DNA of 64,000 bases from Nonomuraea pusilla (GTDB taxonomy: Bacteria; Actinomycetota; Actinomycetes; Streptosporangiales; Streptosporangiaceae): the NCBI RefSeq assembly GCF_900109355.1, contig NZ_FOBF01000003.1, positions 1 to 64,000 of the forward strand. Direction: 5' to 3'. Positions 24,541-32,939 of the stretch are shown piece after piece. Positions within the stretch are counted from its first letter, which is position 1, and the number at the start of each line of letters is the position of its first letter. The translations under genes and the position numbers were made by a program. The notes beneath the pieces are model-generated. The model worked only from the letters and a program-made list of their open reading frames with translations, was not told the origin of the DNA and did not search any database.

Positions 24541-25323
24541 TCAGCCGAACAGCCGCTCCAGCACGACGGCCACGCCGTCCTCGTCGTTCGACAGGGTCCG
24601 GAACGCGGCCCCGGCCAGGACGAGGTGGTGGGCGTTGGCCATGGCGTACCCGGCTCCGGCGAAGGCGAGGACGGCGAGGTCGTTCGGCATGTCGCCGAAC
24701 GCCACCACCTCGTGGGGCGCGACGCCCCGCTCGGCGCACAGGCGGCCGAGGGTCCCGGCCTTCGTCACGCCGGCGGCGCTGATCTCCAGCAGCCCGGCGA
24801 CGCCCGAGTGGGTGATCTCGGCCAGGCCGCCGACGGCGGCCGTCGCCGCGGCCAGCATCTCGTCGGACGTGTGCGCCGCCGACCTGGCGAGCAGCTTGAC
24901 GATCGGCTCCCCCGCGCCGCACGCGGACGGGACGCGGCGGAAGAGGTCCTCCTGGTGGAGGGTGTACCGGGCCTCGGCCAGCACCTCCCAGCCGGTCTCG
25001 ACGGCGAACGCCACGCCGGGCAGCGCAGTGGCCAGGGTCTCGGCGATCCGGGCGCCGAGGTCGGGGGCGAGCGTGTGCGCGGCGGCGACGTCGCCGGTCG
25101 CGAGGTCGTACAGGATGGCGCCGTTGCTGCAGATCGCGGTGCCGGCGACGCCCGCCTGCACGGCCACGGCGCGGACGGCGCGAGGCGGCCTCGCCGTGAC
25201 GAAGACGATCTCCGCTCCCCCGGACGCGGCGCGGCCGAGCGCGTCCCGGGTGCGCGGGGTGATCGCGCCCGTGGACGACAGGAGGGTCCCGTCGAGGTCG
25301 GTGGCCACGATGCGAGGCGTCAC
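24541..25323 (-). CDS. HAD-superfamily hydrolase, Cof type (subfamily IIB)
   Basis: 260 residues. Motif I ATDLDGTLLSSTG carries the nucleophile aspartate; motif II is VFVTARPPR; motif III/IV is VTKAGTLGRLC and VVAFGDMPNDLAVLAFAG. The large cap between them marks subfamily IIB, which dephosphorylates sugar phosphates, flavin or pyridoxal phosphates. The start is the GTG at 25323, immediately before PRIVATDLDG; the frame continues open upstream but is not conserved. The substrate is unknown. Confidence 0.87.
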   Translation of the reverse strand: MTPRIVATDLDGTLLSSTGAITPRTRDALGRAASGGAEIVFVTARPPRAVRAVAVQAGVAGTAICSNGAILYDLATGDVAAAHTLAPDLGARIAETLATALPGVAFAVETGWEVLAEARYTLHQEDLFRRVPSACGAGEPIVKLLARSAAHTSDEMLAAATAAVGGLAEITHSGVAGLLEISAAGVTKAGTLGRLCAERGVAPHEVVAFGDMPNDLAVLAFAGAGYAMANAHHLVLAGAAFRTLSNDEDGVAVVLERLFG

Positions 25324-25366
25324 GCTGCCGAGTATGCCCCGTTGTGTCCGGGTGTAAGGTGCCCCG

Positions 25367-25726
25367 GTGTCCTCCAATGACCGTCCGGACGATCGCGTCC
25401 CGTCCGTGTTCCGCTTTGCCACCGAGCTGGTGGCCTGGGTGGCCACCCCCTGGGCGCTCGCCCCGCACAGCGTGGCGCTGGCGGTGCTGTCCGTCGTGGT
25501 GCTGATCGGCCTGCCGACGGTGTTCGCCACGCCGGGCGACAAGCGGAACGTCCTCGTCGCCGTGCCCGGGTACGTGACGATCGCGCTGGTGGTGCTGCAA
25601 CTCGTGGCGGCGGTGGCGGCCTCGTGGGCCGCGTGGCCCACGGCGGCGGCCGTCGCCGTGTCGGTGCTGGCCGCGGTGTCGGCCGTGCTGGAACTCCCCC
25701 GCTGGCGGTGGCTCACCTCCCGCTGA
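25367..25726 (+). CDS. Small membrane protein, DUF2568 (YrdB) type
   Basis: 119 residues with three or four hydrophobic helices: VFRFATELVAWVATPWALAP, VALAVLSVVVLIGLPTVFATPGDKR, VTIALVVLQLVAAVAASW and AVAVSVLAAVSAVLEL. The FATPGDK loop and the length match the YrdB/DUF2568 family of unknown function. GTG start at 25367, 43 bases from the divergent HAD gene. Confidence 0.72.
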   Translation: MSSNDRPDDRVPSVFRFATELVAWVATPWALAPHSVALAVLSVVVLIGLPTVFATPGDKRNVLVAVPGYVTIALVVLQLVAAVAASWAAWPTAAAVAVSVLAAVSAVLELPRWRWLTSR

Positions 25727-25816
25727 CCGCCTTCACACGCGCCCGGCCCGTGGTGCTCGGTGCTCGGGTGCTTGGTGCTTGGGGTGCCGGCTCGCCTCCT
25801 GTTCGCTGCCGGTCGC

Positions 25817-26293
25817 TCAGACGCGTAGTTCGGGTGGCAGGAGGGTGGCGGCGTTGAGCAGCTCCAGGCCGAGGAGCCGTCCGGACTCGCCGAACTCCAG
25901 CACGACGTCCTCCACCGCCGCCCGGCGAAGCGCCTCACCTGGCGCGATTTCATGCTTCATCGCGATGTAGGCGACGTCATGCCGCCTGTCCAGCGTGACG
26001 TACACCGTCTGGGGCCGGCCGCCCGGCGGCGGCTCCTCCCAGACGAGCAGGCCCTCACGGGCCTCGTGCGACCCGGCGAGCGCCGCCCGCGTCACCGCCA
26101 GCGCCAGCTCCAGCGCCTGGAGCGAGTCGGGCCCGGTGACCTTGCGCTCGTGCTCCCACCCCGCGAGCCCGTCGATCCGGTACGGGCACGACCACTCGCC
26201 CGTCGGCTCCTCGTAGGGCACGCCGAGGGTGACGACGACGTCACGCGGCGGGTCGGTGCGCAGGCTCAGCACACGGTGGGCGATCTCGTACAT
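25817..26293 (-). CDS. DUF6968-like / DUF2283 two-part protein
   Basis: 158 residues. The N-terminal half (VTLGVPYEEPTGEWSCPYRIDGL, then SLQALELALAVTRAAL) resembles small DUF6968-type proteins. The C-terminal 55 residues match DUF2283: HDVAYIAMKHEIAPGEALRRA and VVLEFGESGRLLGLELLNAATLLPPEL. No function is known for either part. It is convergent with the DUF2568 gene. Confidence 0.6.
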   Translation of the reverse strand: MYEIAHRVLSLRTDPPRDVVVTLGVPYEEPTGEWSCPYRIDGLAGWEHERKVTGPDSLQALELALAVTRAALAGSHEAREGLLVWEEPPPGGRPQTVYVTLDRRHDVAYIAMKHEIAPGEALRRAAVEDVVLEFGESGRLLGLELLNAATLLPPELRV

Positions 26294-26414
26294 GCCCGTG
26301 ATCTACCCCGGGGCGCCGGGCGGGAAGACGAGCCGTCCCATATCGGGTGGGACGGAAACCCGGTGCCACGGGCGGGCGGGAGCTGGTCTGCCTACGGTCG
26401 TGAGGGGGCCGGGG

Positions 26415-27031
26415 ATGGACGAGTCGTTCGGGAGGCGCCTGCGTGACAGGCTCGGCAAGCACGGGCCCCTGTGCGTGGGGCTCGAACCCGCTCCCGCGCT
26501 GCCGGCCGCCTGGGGCCTCGACGACTCCCCCGCCGGTCTCGAACGCTTCAGCCGCACCGTGATCGACGCGGTGGGCGACGTGGCGGCGGTGGTCGAGCCG
26601 CACGCGGCGTGCTACGAGCGCTGGGGCAGCCGGGGCGTCGCCGTTCTGGAACGAGCCGTCGCGGGGCTGCGGGAGTGCGGCGCGCCGTTGGTGCTCGACG
26701 CCGGGCGCGGCGGGGCGGGCGGCGCCATGGCGGCGTACGCGGAGGCGTACCTCGACCGGGGCAGCCCGCTGGCCGCCGACGCGGTGACGCTCATCCCGTA
26801 CCCGGGGTTCGCGTCGCTGGCGGGCGCGATCACCTCGGCGGTGGCCGACGACGCGGGCGTCTTCGTCCGGCCCCGCACCGCCGCCCCCGCACGGCCGGCC
26901 AGGTCGCGGCGGGCGCGGCGGGCGCGGTCGGCCTGGTGCTGGACACCGGGCTCCCCGTGCTGGACGCCGCGCTCCCCGCCGCCCCGCCGCCCCCGGCCAA
27001 GAGGCAGTCCGAGGGGCCGGCCGAGGGCTGA
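26415..27031 (+). pseudogene. PyrF-like (OMP decarboxylase) gene, catalytic residues lost and frameshifted
   Basis: The reading from ATG 26415 follows type 2 orotidine 5'-phosphate decarboxylase (LCVGLEPAPALPAAWGL, VVEPHAACYERWGSRGVAVLERAV, AVTLIPYPGFASL, GVFVRPRT). The catalytic set is gone: GLDP is GLEP, the KPQ lysine is EPH, and DAKRGD reads DAGRGG. At the C run 26884-26888 one base appears to be missing. Beyond it the homologous C-terminus (AGQVAAGAAGAVGLVLDTG) continues in another frame to the stop at about 27031. The uninterrupted frame ends at 27035 with arginine-rich nonsense. It is a dead paralog or a repurposed fold. Confidence 0.7.
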
Positions 27032-27075
27032 CTGAGGGGCCGGCTGAGGCGCTGGCCGGGCTCAACGGCCCCGTT

Positions 27076-27171
27076 TCCCACGCGACCGGTCAAACGGCGC
27101 CACGAGTTCCCGCGCGACCGGTCAAACGGCGCTGCGGGTTCCCGCCAGGCCGGTCATGTGGTGCTGCGGGG
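27076..27171. repeat. Three 32-bp tandem repeats at the leuA stop
   Basis: Units start at 27076, 27108 and 27140. The first two share TCCC.CGCGACCGGTCAAACG; the third is diverged and covers the last codons and stop of leuA (27154-27156). The array thus looks generated from, or spreading into, the gene end. Confidence 0.75.
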
Positions 27172-28863
27172 TTCCGCGCGGGCCGTGGCGGCCAGTAGGG
27201 CGCGGGCCGACGCCTCCGCGGGTGTGGCGGCCAGTCCCGCTCCCCAGTACGTGGCGCCGTCCACCCTGGCCTCGACGTACGCGACGGCGCTGCCGTCCCG
27301 TTCCGGCGCGGGCGGCTGCTCCGCGTGGGTGATGACGTCCACGGGCGTGCCACCGGCGGCGAGCGCGGCCGCCACGGCGGGCAGCGGGCCGTCGCCGGTG
27401 CCGTGCAGGTGGCGGCCCGAGGGCAGGTCCGCGGTGCACGCGTGCACCCCGGGCGTGTCCTCCTCGACGCGCCACGGCCCGGGCGGGAACCGCTCGCCCG
27501 GCGTGACGTACGTGGCGTGGAAGAGCCGCCACAGCTCCTCGGCGGTCACCTCGGCGCCGGTGTCGTCGGTGGCCTGCTGCACGACGGCGGAGAAGTCGAT
27601 CTGCAGGCGGCGCGGCAGCTCCAGCCCGTACCGGGTGCGCAGCAGGTACGCGATGCCGCCCTTGCCCGACTGGCTGTTGACGCGGATCACGGCCTGGTAG
27701 TCGCGGCCCACGTCGGCGGGGTCGATCGGCAGGTACGGCACGTCCCACGGCGCCTGCTCCGGCGGCACGCCCAGCTCGGCGGCGCGCTTGGCGTGGTGGG
27801 CGAGACCCTTGCTGATGGCGTCCTGGTGGGTGCCGGAGAAGGCGGTGTGGACGAGGTCGCCCACGTACGGGTGGCGCTCGGGCACCGGCAGGCGGTTGCA
27901 GTGCTCGACGACGCGCCTGACGCCGTCGATGTCCGAGAAGTCGATCATCGGGTCGACGCCCTGGGCGTAGAGGTTGAGCGCCAGCGTGGCCAGGTCGACG
28001 TTGCCGGTGCGCTCGCCGTTGCCGAACAGGCAGCCCTCCACCCGCTGCGCCCCGGCCAGCACGGCCAGCTCGGCGCAGGCCACGCCGGTGCCCCTGTCGT
28101 TGTGCGGGTGCACGGACAGGATGACCGCGTCGCGGCGGTCCAGGTGGCGGTGCATGTACTCGATCTGGTCGGCGTACACGTTGGGGGTGGCGATCTCGAC
28201 GGTGGCGGGCAGGTTGTGGATCACGGGGCGGTCGGGGGCGGCGTCCCAGAGGGCGGTCAGCGCGTTGCAGACCTCCAGGACGTAGTCGGGTTCGGTGAGG
28301 TTGAAGACCTCGGGCGAGAACTCGAAGCGCACCGGCCTGCCCTCCGCCAGCCGCGCCATCCGGGAGGCGGCGCGCAGGATGGTGCCGCGCAGCTCCTGCC
28401 TGTCCTGTCCGAGGACGACGTCGCGCCAGGTGGGCGCGGTCGCGGTGTACAGGTGGACGACGGCGCGCGGGATGCCCTCGATGGAGGCGAAGGTGCGGTC
28501 GATGAGGTCGTCCCTGGCGGCGGTGAACACGACCACGGTCACGTCGTCGGGCACGGCGCCGGGCGCGGCCAGCTCCCTGACGAAGTCGTGGTCGAGGCGG
28601 CTGGCCGAGGGGTAGCCGATCTCGATCTCCTTGAAGCCGATGCGGGTCATGAGGTCGAACATGAGGCGCTTGCGGGCGGGGTCCATCGGCTCGGCCAGGG
28701 CCTGGTTGCCGTCGCGCAGGTCCACGGGCACCCACAGCGGGGCCTGGGTGATGCGGCGCGCGGGCCAGGCGCGCTCGGCGAGCGGCAGCTCGACCCGCTC
28801 GTGGGCGGGACGGTAGCGGTGGTACGGCATGCCGCTCGGGCGCTGCCTGTTCCAGTGGTGCAC
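27154..28863 (-). CDS. leuA: 2-isopropylmalate synthase
   Basis: 569 residues. LeuA condenses acetyl-CoA with 2-oxoisovalerate, the first committed step of leucine synthesis. The catalytic TIM barrel begins [15 protein letters not shown], with metal ligands in [12 protein letters not shown] and [15 protein letters not shown], and then [11 protein letters not shown]. The C-terminal regulatory domain, which binds leucine, runs from about residue 440. The GTG at 28863 has GAGGAGGAGA just upstream. Expression is probably controlled by the leader peptide and hairpins described next. Confidence 0.95.
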   Translation of the reverse strand: MHHWNRQRPSGMPYHRYRPAHERVELPLAERAWPARRITQAPLWVPVDLRDGNQALAEPMDPARKRLMFDLMTRIGFKEIEIGYPSASRLDHDFVRELAAPGAVPDDVTVVVFTAARDDLIDRTFASIEGIPRAVVHLYTATAPTWRDVVLGQDRQELRGTILRAASRMARLAEGRPVRFEFSPEVFNLTEPDYVLEVCNALTALWDAAPDRPVIHNLPATVEIATPNVYADQIEYMHRHLDRRDAVILSVHPHNDRGTGVACAELAVLAGAQRVEGCLFGNGERTGNVDLATLALNLYAQGVDPMIDFSDIDGVRRVVEHCNRLPVPERHPYVGDLVHTAFSGTHQDAISKGLAHHAKRAAELGVPPEQAPWDVPYLPIDPADVGRDYQAVIRVNSQSGKGGIAYLLRTRYGLELPRRLQIDFSAVVQQATDDTGAEVTAEELWRLFHATYVTPGERFPPGPWRVEEDTPGVHACTADLPSGRHLHGTGDGPLPAVAAALAAGGTPVDVITHAEQPPAPERDGSAVAYVEARVDGATYWGAGLAATPAEASARALLAATARAEPRSTT

Positions 28864-28882
28864 GGGTCTCCTCCTCGTGGGG

Positions 28883-28972
28883 GCGACCGGCCGCGGGGTG
28901 GCGTCCGGTCGCGGGGCTCAGGGCCGGGAGGACCGGCGGGGACAGCTCGGCACCGCGGCGGGGTGCCGGTCC
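28883..28972 (-). promoter_or_regulatory. Attenuator hairpins in the leuA leader
   Basis: Three pairings can form between the leader-peptide stop and leuA. A has arms 28948-28954 and 28962-28968 (CGGCACC/GGTGCCG). B pairs 28965-28972 with 28930-28937 (GCCGGTCC/GGACCGGC). C pairs 28883-28890 with 28905-28912 (GCGACCGG/CCGGTCGC), beside the leuA ribosome-binding site. A and B overlap and exclude each other, as expected for attenuation switching. Confidence 0.6.
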
Positions 28973-28974
28973 GG

Positions 28975-29019
28975 TCAGGCCCCGCCGCGGCGGCCGAGAA
29001 GGAGAGCCCGCGACGACAT
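28975..29019 (-). CDS. leuL: Leucine leader peptide upstream of leuA
   Basis: A 14-residue open frame, MSSRALLLGRRGGA, with three consecutive leucine codons (CTC CTT CTC), located between the leuA promoter and the attenuator hairpins. Ribosome stalling at the Leu codons when charged tRNA-Leu is scarce would shift the RNA fold and allow leuA transcription. No ribosome-binding site precedes the ATG. The putative -10 box ends only 7 bases before it, so the message is probably leaderless. Confidence 0.78.
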   Translation of the reverse strand: MSSRALLLGRRGGA

Positions 29020-29026
29020 GGCGGCT

Positions 29027-29056
29027 ACACTAACCACATCACAGGTCCTCAGACAA
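29027..29056 (-). promoter_or_regulatory. leuA promoter
   Basis: On the minus strand TTGTCT (29056-29051) and TAGTGT (29032-29027) are 18 bases apart, a good housekeeping-type promoter. Transcription would begin at or next to the leader-peptide ATG. The -35 box lies inside an inverted repeat CTCAG-ACAAC-CTGAG (29048-29062), a likely operator for the divergent GntR regulator. Confidence 0.6.
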
Positions 29057-29070
29057 CCTGAGAGGTTTCG

Positions 29071-29760
29071 ATGCCCCTCGGCGCCCTCCGTCCCAGCCCG
29101 CTCGTCGAGCAGGCCACCCGGCACCTGCGCGAGCAGATCACCGACGGCCACTGGCCCGTCGGCACCCGCCTGCCGGGCGAGAACGCGCTGGCCGCGACCC
29201 TGGGGGTGGGCCGCTCGACCGTGCGCGAGGCGCTGCGGGCGCTCGCGGGCGCCGGCCTCGTGCAGGCCAGACAGGGCTCCGGCGTGTACGTGATCGCCGA
29301 CCGCCCCGCCGATGACTGGCCCGCCCGGCTGCGCCGCGCCGCCATCACCGACGTGTACGAGGTCCGCGTGATGGTCGAGACCCAGGCCGCCAGGCTGGCC
29401 GCGGCCCGGCGCACCGCCGAGGACGTCGCGGCCCTGGAAGCCGCGCTGGAGGCGCGCGGCAGAGCGGCCAGCGAGGGGGACGCGGCCTTCGTCGACGCCG
29501 ATGTCGCGCTGCACGCGGCCGTCGTGGCGGCGGCGGGCAACCCCGTCCTCGACGGCCTGTTCGCCGAGTTCGCGCCCCTGCTGCGGGAACGGCTCGTCGA
29601 CCTGGTCCAGCTGCTGGGGCTCCGCGCCCACGACGCCGCCCCTGGCCAGGATGCCCACGCCGCGCTGGTGGACGCGATCAGGCGCGGCGACGCCGAGGCG
29701 GCCGGAGCCGTCCTCCAGGAGGAACTGGAGCAGACCCTCGCCCACCTGCACCGCGCCTGA
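29071..29760 (+). CDS. GntR-family regulator, FadR/FCD subfamily
   Basis: 229 residues. N-terminal winged helix: EQATRHLREQITDGHWPVGTRLPGENALAATLGVGRSTVREALRALAGAGLV. The C-terminal FCD effector domain has the metal/ligand helices VYEVRVMVETQAARLAA, DVALHAAVVAAAGNP and AHAALVDAIRRGDAEAA. FCD domains bind small carboxylates. It is divergent from leuA with only about 50 bases to the leader peptide, and a palindrome covers the leuA -35. It may therefore regulate leuA or only itself. Confidence 0.87.
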   Translation: MPLGALRPSPLVEQATRHLREQITDGHWPVGTRLPGENALAATLGVGRSTVREALRALAGAGLVQARQGSGVYVIADRPADDWPARLRRAAITDVYEVRVMVETQAARLAAARRTAEDVAALEAALEARGRAASEGDAAFVDADVALHAAVVAAAGNPVLDGLFAEFAPLLRERLVDLVQLLGLRAHDAAPGQDAHAALVDAIRRGDAEAAGAVLQEELEQTLAHLHRA

Positions 29761-29792
29761 GCGCGGGCCGAGATCAGCGTCGTCGGCGCACG

Positions 29793-29870
29793 GCCGGAGC
29801 CAGCCGGCCGGAGCCAGCCGGTCGAAGTCAGGCGGCCGGAGCCAGCCGGTCGAAGTCAGCCGGTCGGGCC
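29793..29870. repeat. Short tandem repeats after the GntR gene
   Basis: Units of about 13-16 bases built from GCCGGAGCCAGCCGGTC and GAAGTCAGCCGGTC recur about five times. The array runs into the last codons of the small minus-strand gene at 29856. Confidence 0.7.
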
Positions 29871-30122
29871 GGCGTCGGGGCGGATCACCTCGTCCTCGGG
29901 CTGCTCCCCGCGCGCGGCGGCCTCCTCCGCCCTGCGTTCCTCTGCCCTGCGTTCCTCCGCCGCCCGAGCCTCGCCCGGCTCGTGGTCGAGCTCGTCCGGG
30001 AGGTCGGCCGGGACGGGGCGGCGGGTCCTCCGCGTCTCGCAGCCCGCGCGTTCCGCCACGACGTCGCTCTCCCCCTCCACGCCTCCGACCGCCTCCGGCA
30101 GGTCCTCGGTTGGTTCGCTCAT
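29856..30122 (-). CDS. Small charged protein, function unknown
   Basis: 88 residues beginning MSEPTEDLPEAVGG, highly charged, with a helical repeat (AEERRAEERRAEEAAARGEQ) likely to form a coiled coil, and no signal or membrane segment. A GGAGG sequence lies just before the ATG at 30122; MSGQVEG at 30143 is an alternative. The coding evidence is the biased composition and start context only. Confidence 0.42.
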   Translation of the reverse strand: MSEPTEDLPEAVGGVEGESDVVAERAGCETRRTRRPVPADLPDELDHEPGEARAAEERRAEERRAEEAAARGEQPEDEVIRPDAGPTG

Positions 30123-30197
30123 GCCCTCCACCTGCCCGGACATCGTCCGCCGAAGCCCCGGAGGCCGCGTCCGAGAACTCCCGGAAGAAGATCCGCG

Positions 30198-30584
30198 ATG
30201 TCCGGCCACCGGCCGGACGCCGAGTCGATCCCGGACGACCCGCGCGACCTGACGTTCGCGCCCGTCTGGAGGGAGACCGCGAAGATCGCGTTCTCCACGA
30301 CGCTGCGGGAGGCGGGCTGGAACACCAGGCTCGCCGGGGGCGACCTGGCCGAGGAGGTGGCCGAGCTCAAGGCGCGGCCCGCCCAGGACATGCCGCTGCG
30401 CGGCGGAGCCCGCCTGGCGAGCGCGCTGGGCGCCCTCGGGCTGATCGGCGAGTACCACCACCCGGTGGTGCCGGGCGGGGGCCGTCCCGCGTTCCCGCCC
30501 CGCGCGGAGCGGCTGAACCTGCGCCTGGCGGAGCCGCGCACGTTCGATTCGCGCGCCGTCCTCCTCCGGTACGACCGAGCCTGA
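30198..30584 (+). pseudogene. C-terminal half of a RibD_C/DHFR-like reductase
   Basis: 128 residues that align with the second half of dihydrofolate reductase-like RibD_C proteins (about 190 residues): FAPVWRETAKIAFSTTLREAGWNTRL, LRGGARLASALGALGLIGEYHHPVVPGGG and FDSRAVLLRYDRA. The first half, which carries the SLDG-type NADPH strand, is not found upstream. GGAAGAAG sits before ATG 30198, so a short protein could be made, but it would lack half of the active site. Probably a remnant. Confidence 0.62.
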
Positions 30585-30714
30585 GACGCCCCGCCTGAGG
30601 CGGCCCCGCTGGGGGCGGCCCGCCCGCCCTTCATGGGGACGCAGGGATGCGCGGTGCGGGAGGACGGGCTCGTCCCAGGCGGCGGGCGGGGTCAGACCAG
30701 GCGGCGGGGCGGGG

Positions 30715-31602
30715 TCAGATCAGGAGGGCGGCGTCGATCTCGGCGCGGGTGGGCATGGAGGTGCTGGCGCCCTCGCGCTGCACCGACAGCGCCGCCGCGA
30801 CCGACGCGAAGCGCAGCGCCTCCGCCGGAGGCAGGCCCTCGGCGCGGGCCACCGCCAGCGCGCCGACGAACGTGTCGCCCGCGGCCGTCGTGTCCACCGC
30901 CCTGACGGGGAGGGCGGGCACCCGCAGCCGCTCGCCCGAGCGCGAGCCGTACAGCGCGCCCTCGGAGCCCAGGGTGATGACGACCTCCTCGACGCGTTCG
31001 AGCAGCACGTCCAGAGCGGAGTCCGGGTCGGGGGCGGCGGTGATGGCGACGGCCTCGTGCTCGTTGGGGACGATCAGGGTGACGGCGTCGAGCAGTTCGG
31101 CGGGCAGGGGCTGGGCGGGGGCGGGGGTGAGGACGACCTGCACCCCCGAGGCGCGGGCCGCGCGGGCGGCGGCCACGACGGCCTCCAGAGGCAGTTCGAG
31201 CTGGAGGAGCAGCGCCTGCGAGGCGGCGATCGTCCGCACGTCGTCCTCGGACGGCCCGGTGACGGCGCCGTTCGCGCCGGGCACGACGATGATCGAGTTG
31301 CCGCCCTCGTCGTCGACCACGATGTGGGCGATGCCGCTGGGGCCGGGCACCTCGCGCAGGCCGCGCACGTCCACGCCGGCGGCGGAGAGCGTGGCGCGCA
31401 TCTCGGCGCCGAACCCGTCGTCGCCGACCGCGCCGAGGAAGGCCACCGGCGCGCCCGCGCGGGCGGCGGCGACGGCCTGGTTGGCGCCCTTGCCCCCGGG
31501 CACGGTGCGGAAGCCGTGACCGGTGACGGTCTCGCCGCGTTTGGGGGCCTGGGCCACGTACGCGACGAGGTCCATGTTGGCGCTGCCGAAAACTGAGATC
31601 AT
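30715..31602 (-). CDS. rbsK: Ribokinase (PfkB family)
   Basis: 295 residues, last gene of the nine-gene operon. RbsK phosphorylates ribose at O5 with ATP. PfkB signature 1 is in VPGGKGANQAVAAARAG; signature 2 with the catalytic base is AVDTTAAGDTFVGALA; the N-terminus VFGSANMDLVAYV and the GANGAV segment are ribokinase-like. Its ATG overlaps the stop of the first ADP-ribosylglycohydrolase gene by 4 nt. Position after four glycohydrolases suggests it captures ribose, or a related pentose, released by them. Confidence 0.88.
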   Translation of the reverse strand: MISVFGSANMDLVAYVAQAPKRGETVTGHGFRTVPGGKGANQAVAAARAGAPVAFLGAVGDDGFGAEMRATLSAAGVDVRGLREVPGPSGIAHIVVDDEGGNSIIVVPGANGAVTGPSEDDVRTIAASQALLLQLELPLEAVVAAARAARASGVQVVLTPAPAQPLPAELLDAVTLIVPNEHEAVAITAAPDPDSALDVLLERVEEVVITLGSEGALYGSRSGERLRVPALPVRAVDTTAAGDTFVGALAVARAEGLPPAEALRFASVAAALSVQREGASTSMPTRAEIDAALLI

Positions 31603-32939
31603 GGCCTCATCCTCTCCTGCGTGCGTCGGGCCAGCTCACCGAGCCCCACGCCATCGAACCCGGTCAGGCTACTGGCGAGGCTGTCACGTATCCGCCACGG
31701 GTCCGGCACTCCGCCGCCGAGCGCCCCGGCGACGGCGCCGGCCGTGGCGCCCGCCGAGTCGGTGTCCCAGCCGCCGGCCACCGCTCCTGCGACGGTCGCG
31801 GTGAAGTCGCCCCTGCCGTGGACGAGCGTCGCGGCGACGAGGGCGGCGTTGTTGATCGTGTGCACCCAGTGCAGGGCGCCGTGACGCTCGTGCAGGAGGT
31901 CCACCACCCGTTCGAAGTCGGGCTCGCGGTCGGCGTCGTCGGCGGCCCGGCGTACGGCGTCGTACAGGCGGGAGCCGCGCGGCACCACCGACAGGCCAGC
32001 CTCGACCACCTCGCCGGGGGTCTCCGCGACGAGCGAGGCGGCGCACATGGCCGCCGCGAACATCGCGCCGTAGACGCCGTTGGCGGTGTGGGTGAGCGTG
32101 GCGTCGCGCCAGGCGTGCTCGGCGGCGGTGGCGGGGTCGCCCGGGTTCACCCAGCCGTACACGTCGGCCCTGATGAGGGCGCCGATCCACTCGCGGAACG
32201 GGTTGCGGCGGGTGGCGGTGCGCGGCGGCTCCACGCCGTCGAGCAGGTTGCGGTACGCGACCCGCTCGGCCGTGAACGTCCGGCCCGCGGGCAGCTCGTC
32301 CAGCCACAGCCTGGCCACGTCGTCGGTGGTGAAGCCGCGGCCGTGCCGCTCCAGCACCGACAGCGCGAGCAGCGGGTAGTTGAGGTCGTCGTCCTCGGGG
32401 ATGCCGTCGATGTTCTCGGCGAGCGAGTTGACGGCGCTGCGCCGGTTCCATGGCCAGCGGCGGGCGACGTCCTCCGGCAGGCCGCGCGCGGTGAACCAGC
32501 CCTGGATGGGCCAGTTCCCGGTGGCCTCGGCGATCTCCCTGATGCCTTCGCGGGGGATCTTCTCCACCGGCTTGCCGAGGACGCACCCGGCGGCCCGGCC
32601 CTGCCAGGCGCCCAGCACCCTGGCGGGGTCGGGACGCACCGGGGCGGCCGGGGGCGCCGGCCAGTCGGGGCAGGCGGCGATGATCTCGGGCAGGCCGGTC
32701 GGCTCGTCCAGCGGCGAGGGGATCTCGGCCAGCTCGTCCAGCAGCCGTTCGGCCAGGGGCCGCAGCGCGGCGGCACCCGGCTCGGAGGCGCCGGCGCGGG
32801 GCGGGGCGTCGTGCCCGCCGGCCGCGTGCCAGCGCGCGGCGATGTCGCGCACGGCCGGGCCGTCCCTGCCGTCCTCGGCGGCCTGGCGGAGCTCGTGCCC
32901 GACCAGGTCCTCGGGCTGCACCCAGGTGAGGCGGATCAT
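31599..32939 (-). CDS. ADP-ribosylglycohydrolase family protein, paralog 1 (with N-terminal extension)
   Basis: 446 residues. After an extension of about 110 residues, the ARH fold begins at GAWQGRAAGCVLGKPVEKIP. Metal-site segments: PEDDDLNYPLLALSVLE (in place of TDDT) and AGGWDTDSAGATAGAVAGAL (DxD). ARH enzymes cleave ADP-ribose or other N/O-glycosidic bonds of ribosyl groups with Mg2+. The extension and the DDDLNY variant set it apart from the next paralog, so a different substrate is likely. The start at 32939 overlaps the upstream stop by one base. Confidence 0.85.
   Translation of the reverse strand: MIRLTWVQPEDLVGHELRQAAEDGRDGPAVRDIAARWHAAGGHDAPPRAGASEPGAAALRPLAERLLDELAEIPSPLDEPTGLPEIIAACPDWPAPPAAPVRPDPARVLGAWQGRAAGCVLGKPVEKIPREGIREIAEATGNWPIQGWFTARGLPEDVARRWPWNRRSAVNSLAENIDGIPEDDDLNYPLLALSVLERHGRGFTTDDVARLWLDELPAGRTFTAERVAYRNLLDGVEPPRTATRRNPFREWIGALIRADVYGWVNPGDPATAAEHAWRDATLTHTANGVYGAMFAAAMCAASLVAETPGEVVEAGLSVVPRGSRLYDAVRRAADDADREPDFERVVDLLHERHGALHWVHTINNAALVAATLVHGRGDFTATVAGAVAGGWDTDSAGATAGAVAGALGGGVPDPWRIRDSLASSLTGFDGVGLGELARRTQERMRP

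Noticed and set aside
30198..30584. Intact small dihydrofolate-reductase-like enzyme
   Set aside because: The N-terminal half with the cofactor-binding strand is absent and no homologous sequence is found upstream in any frame I examined.
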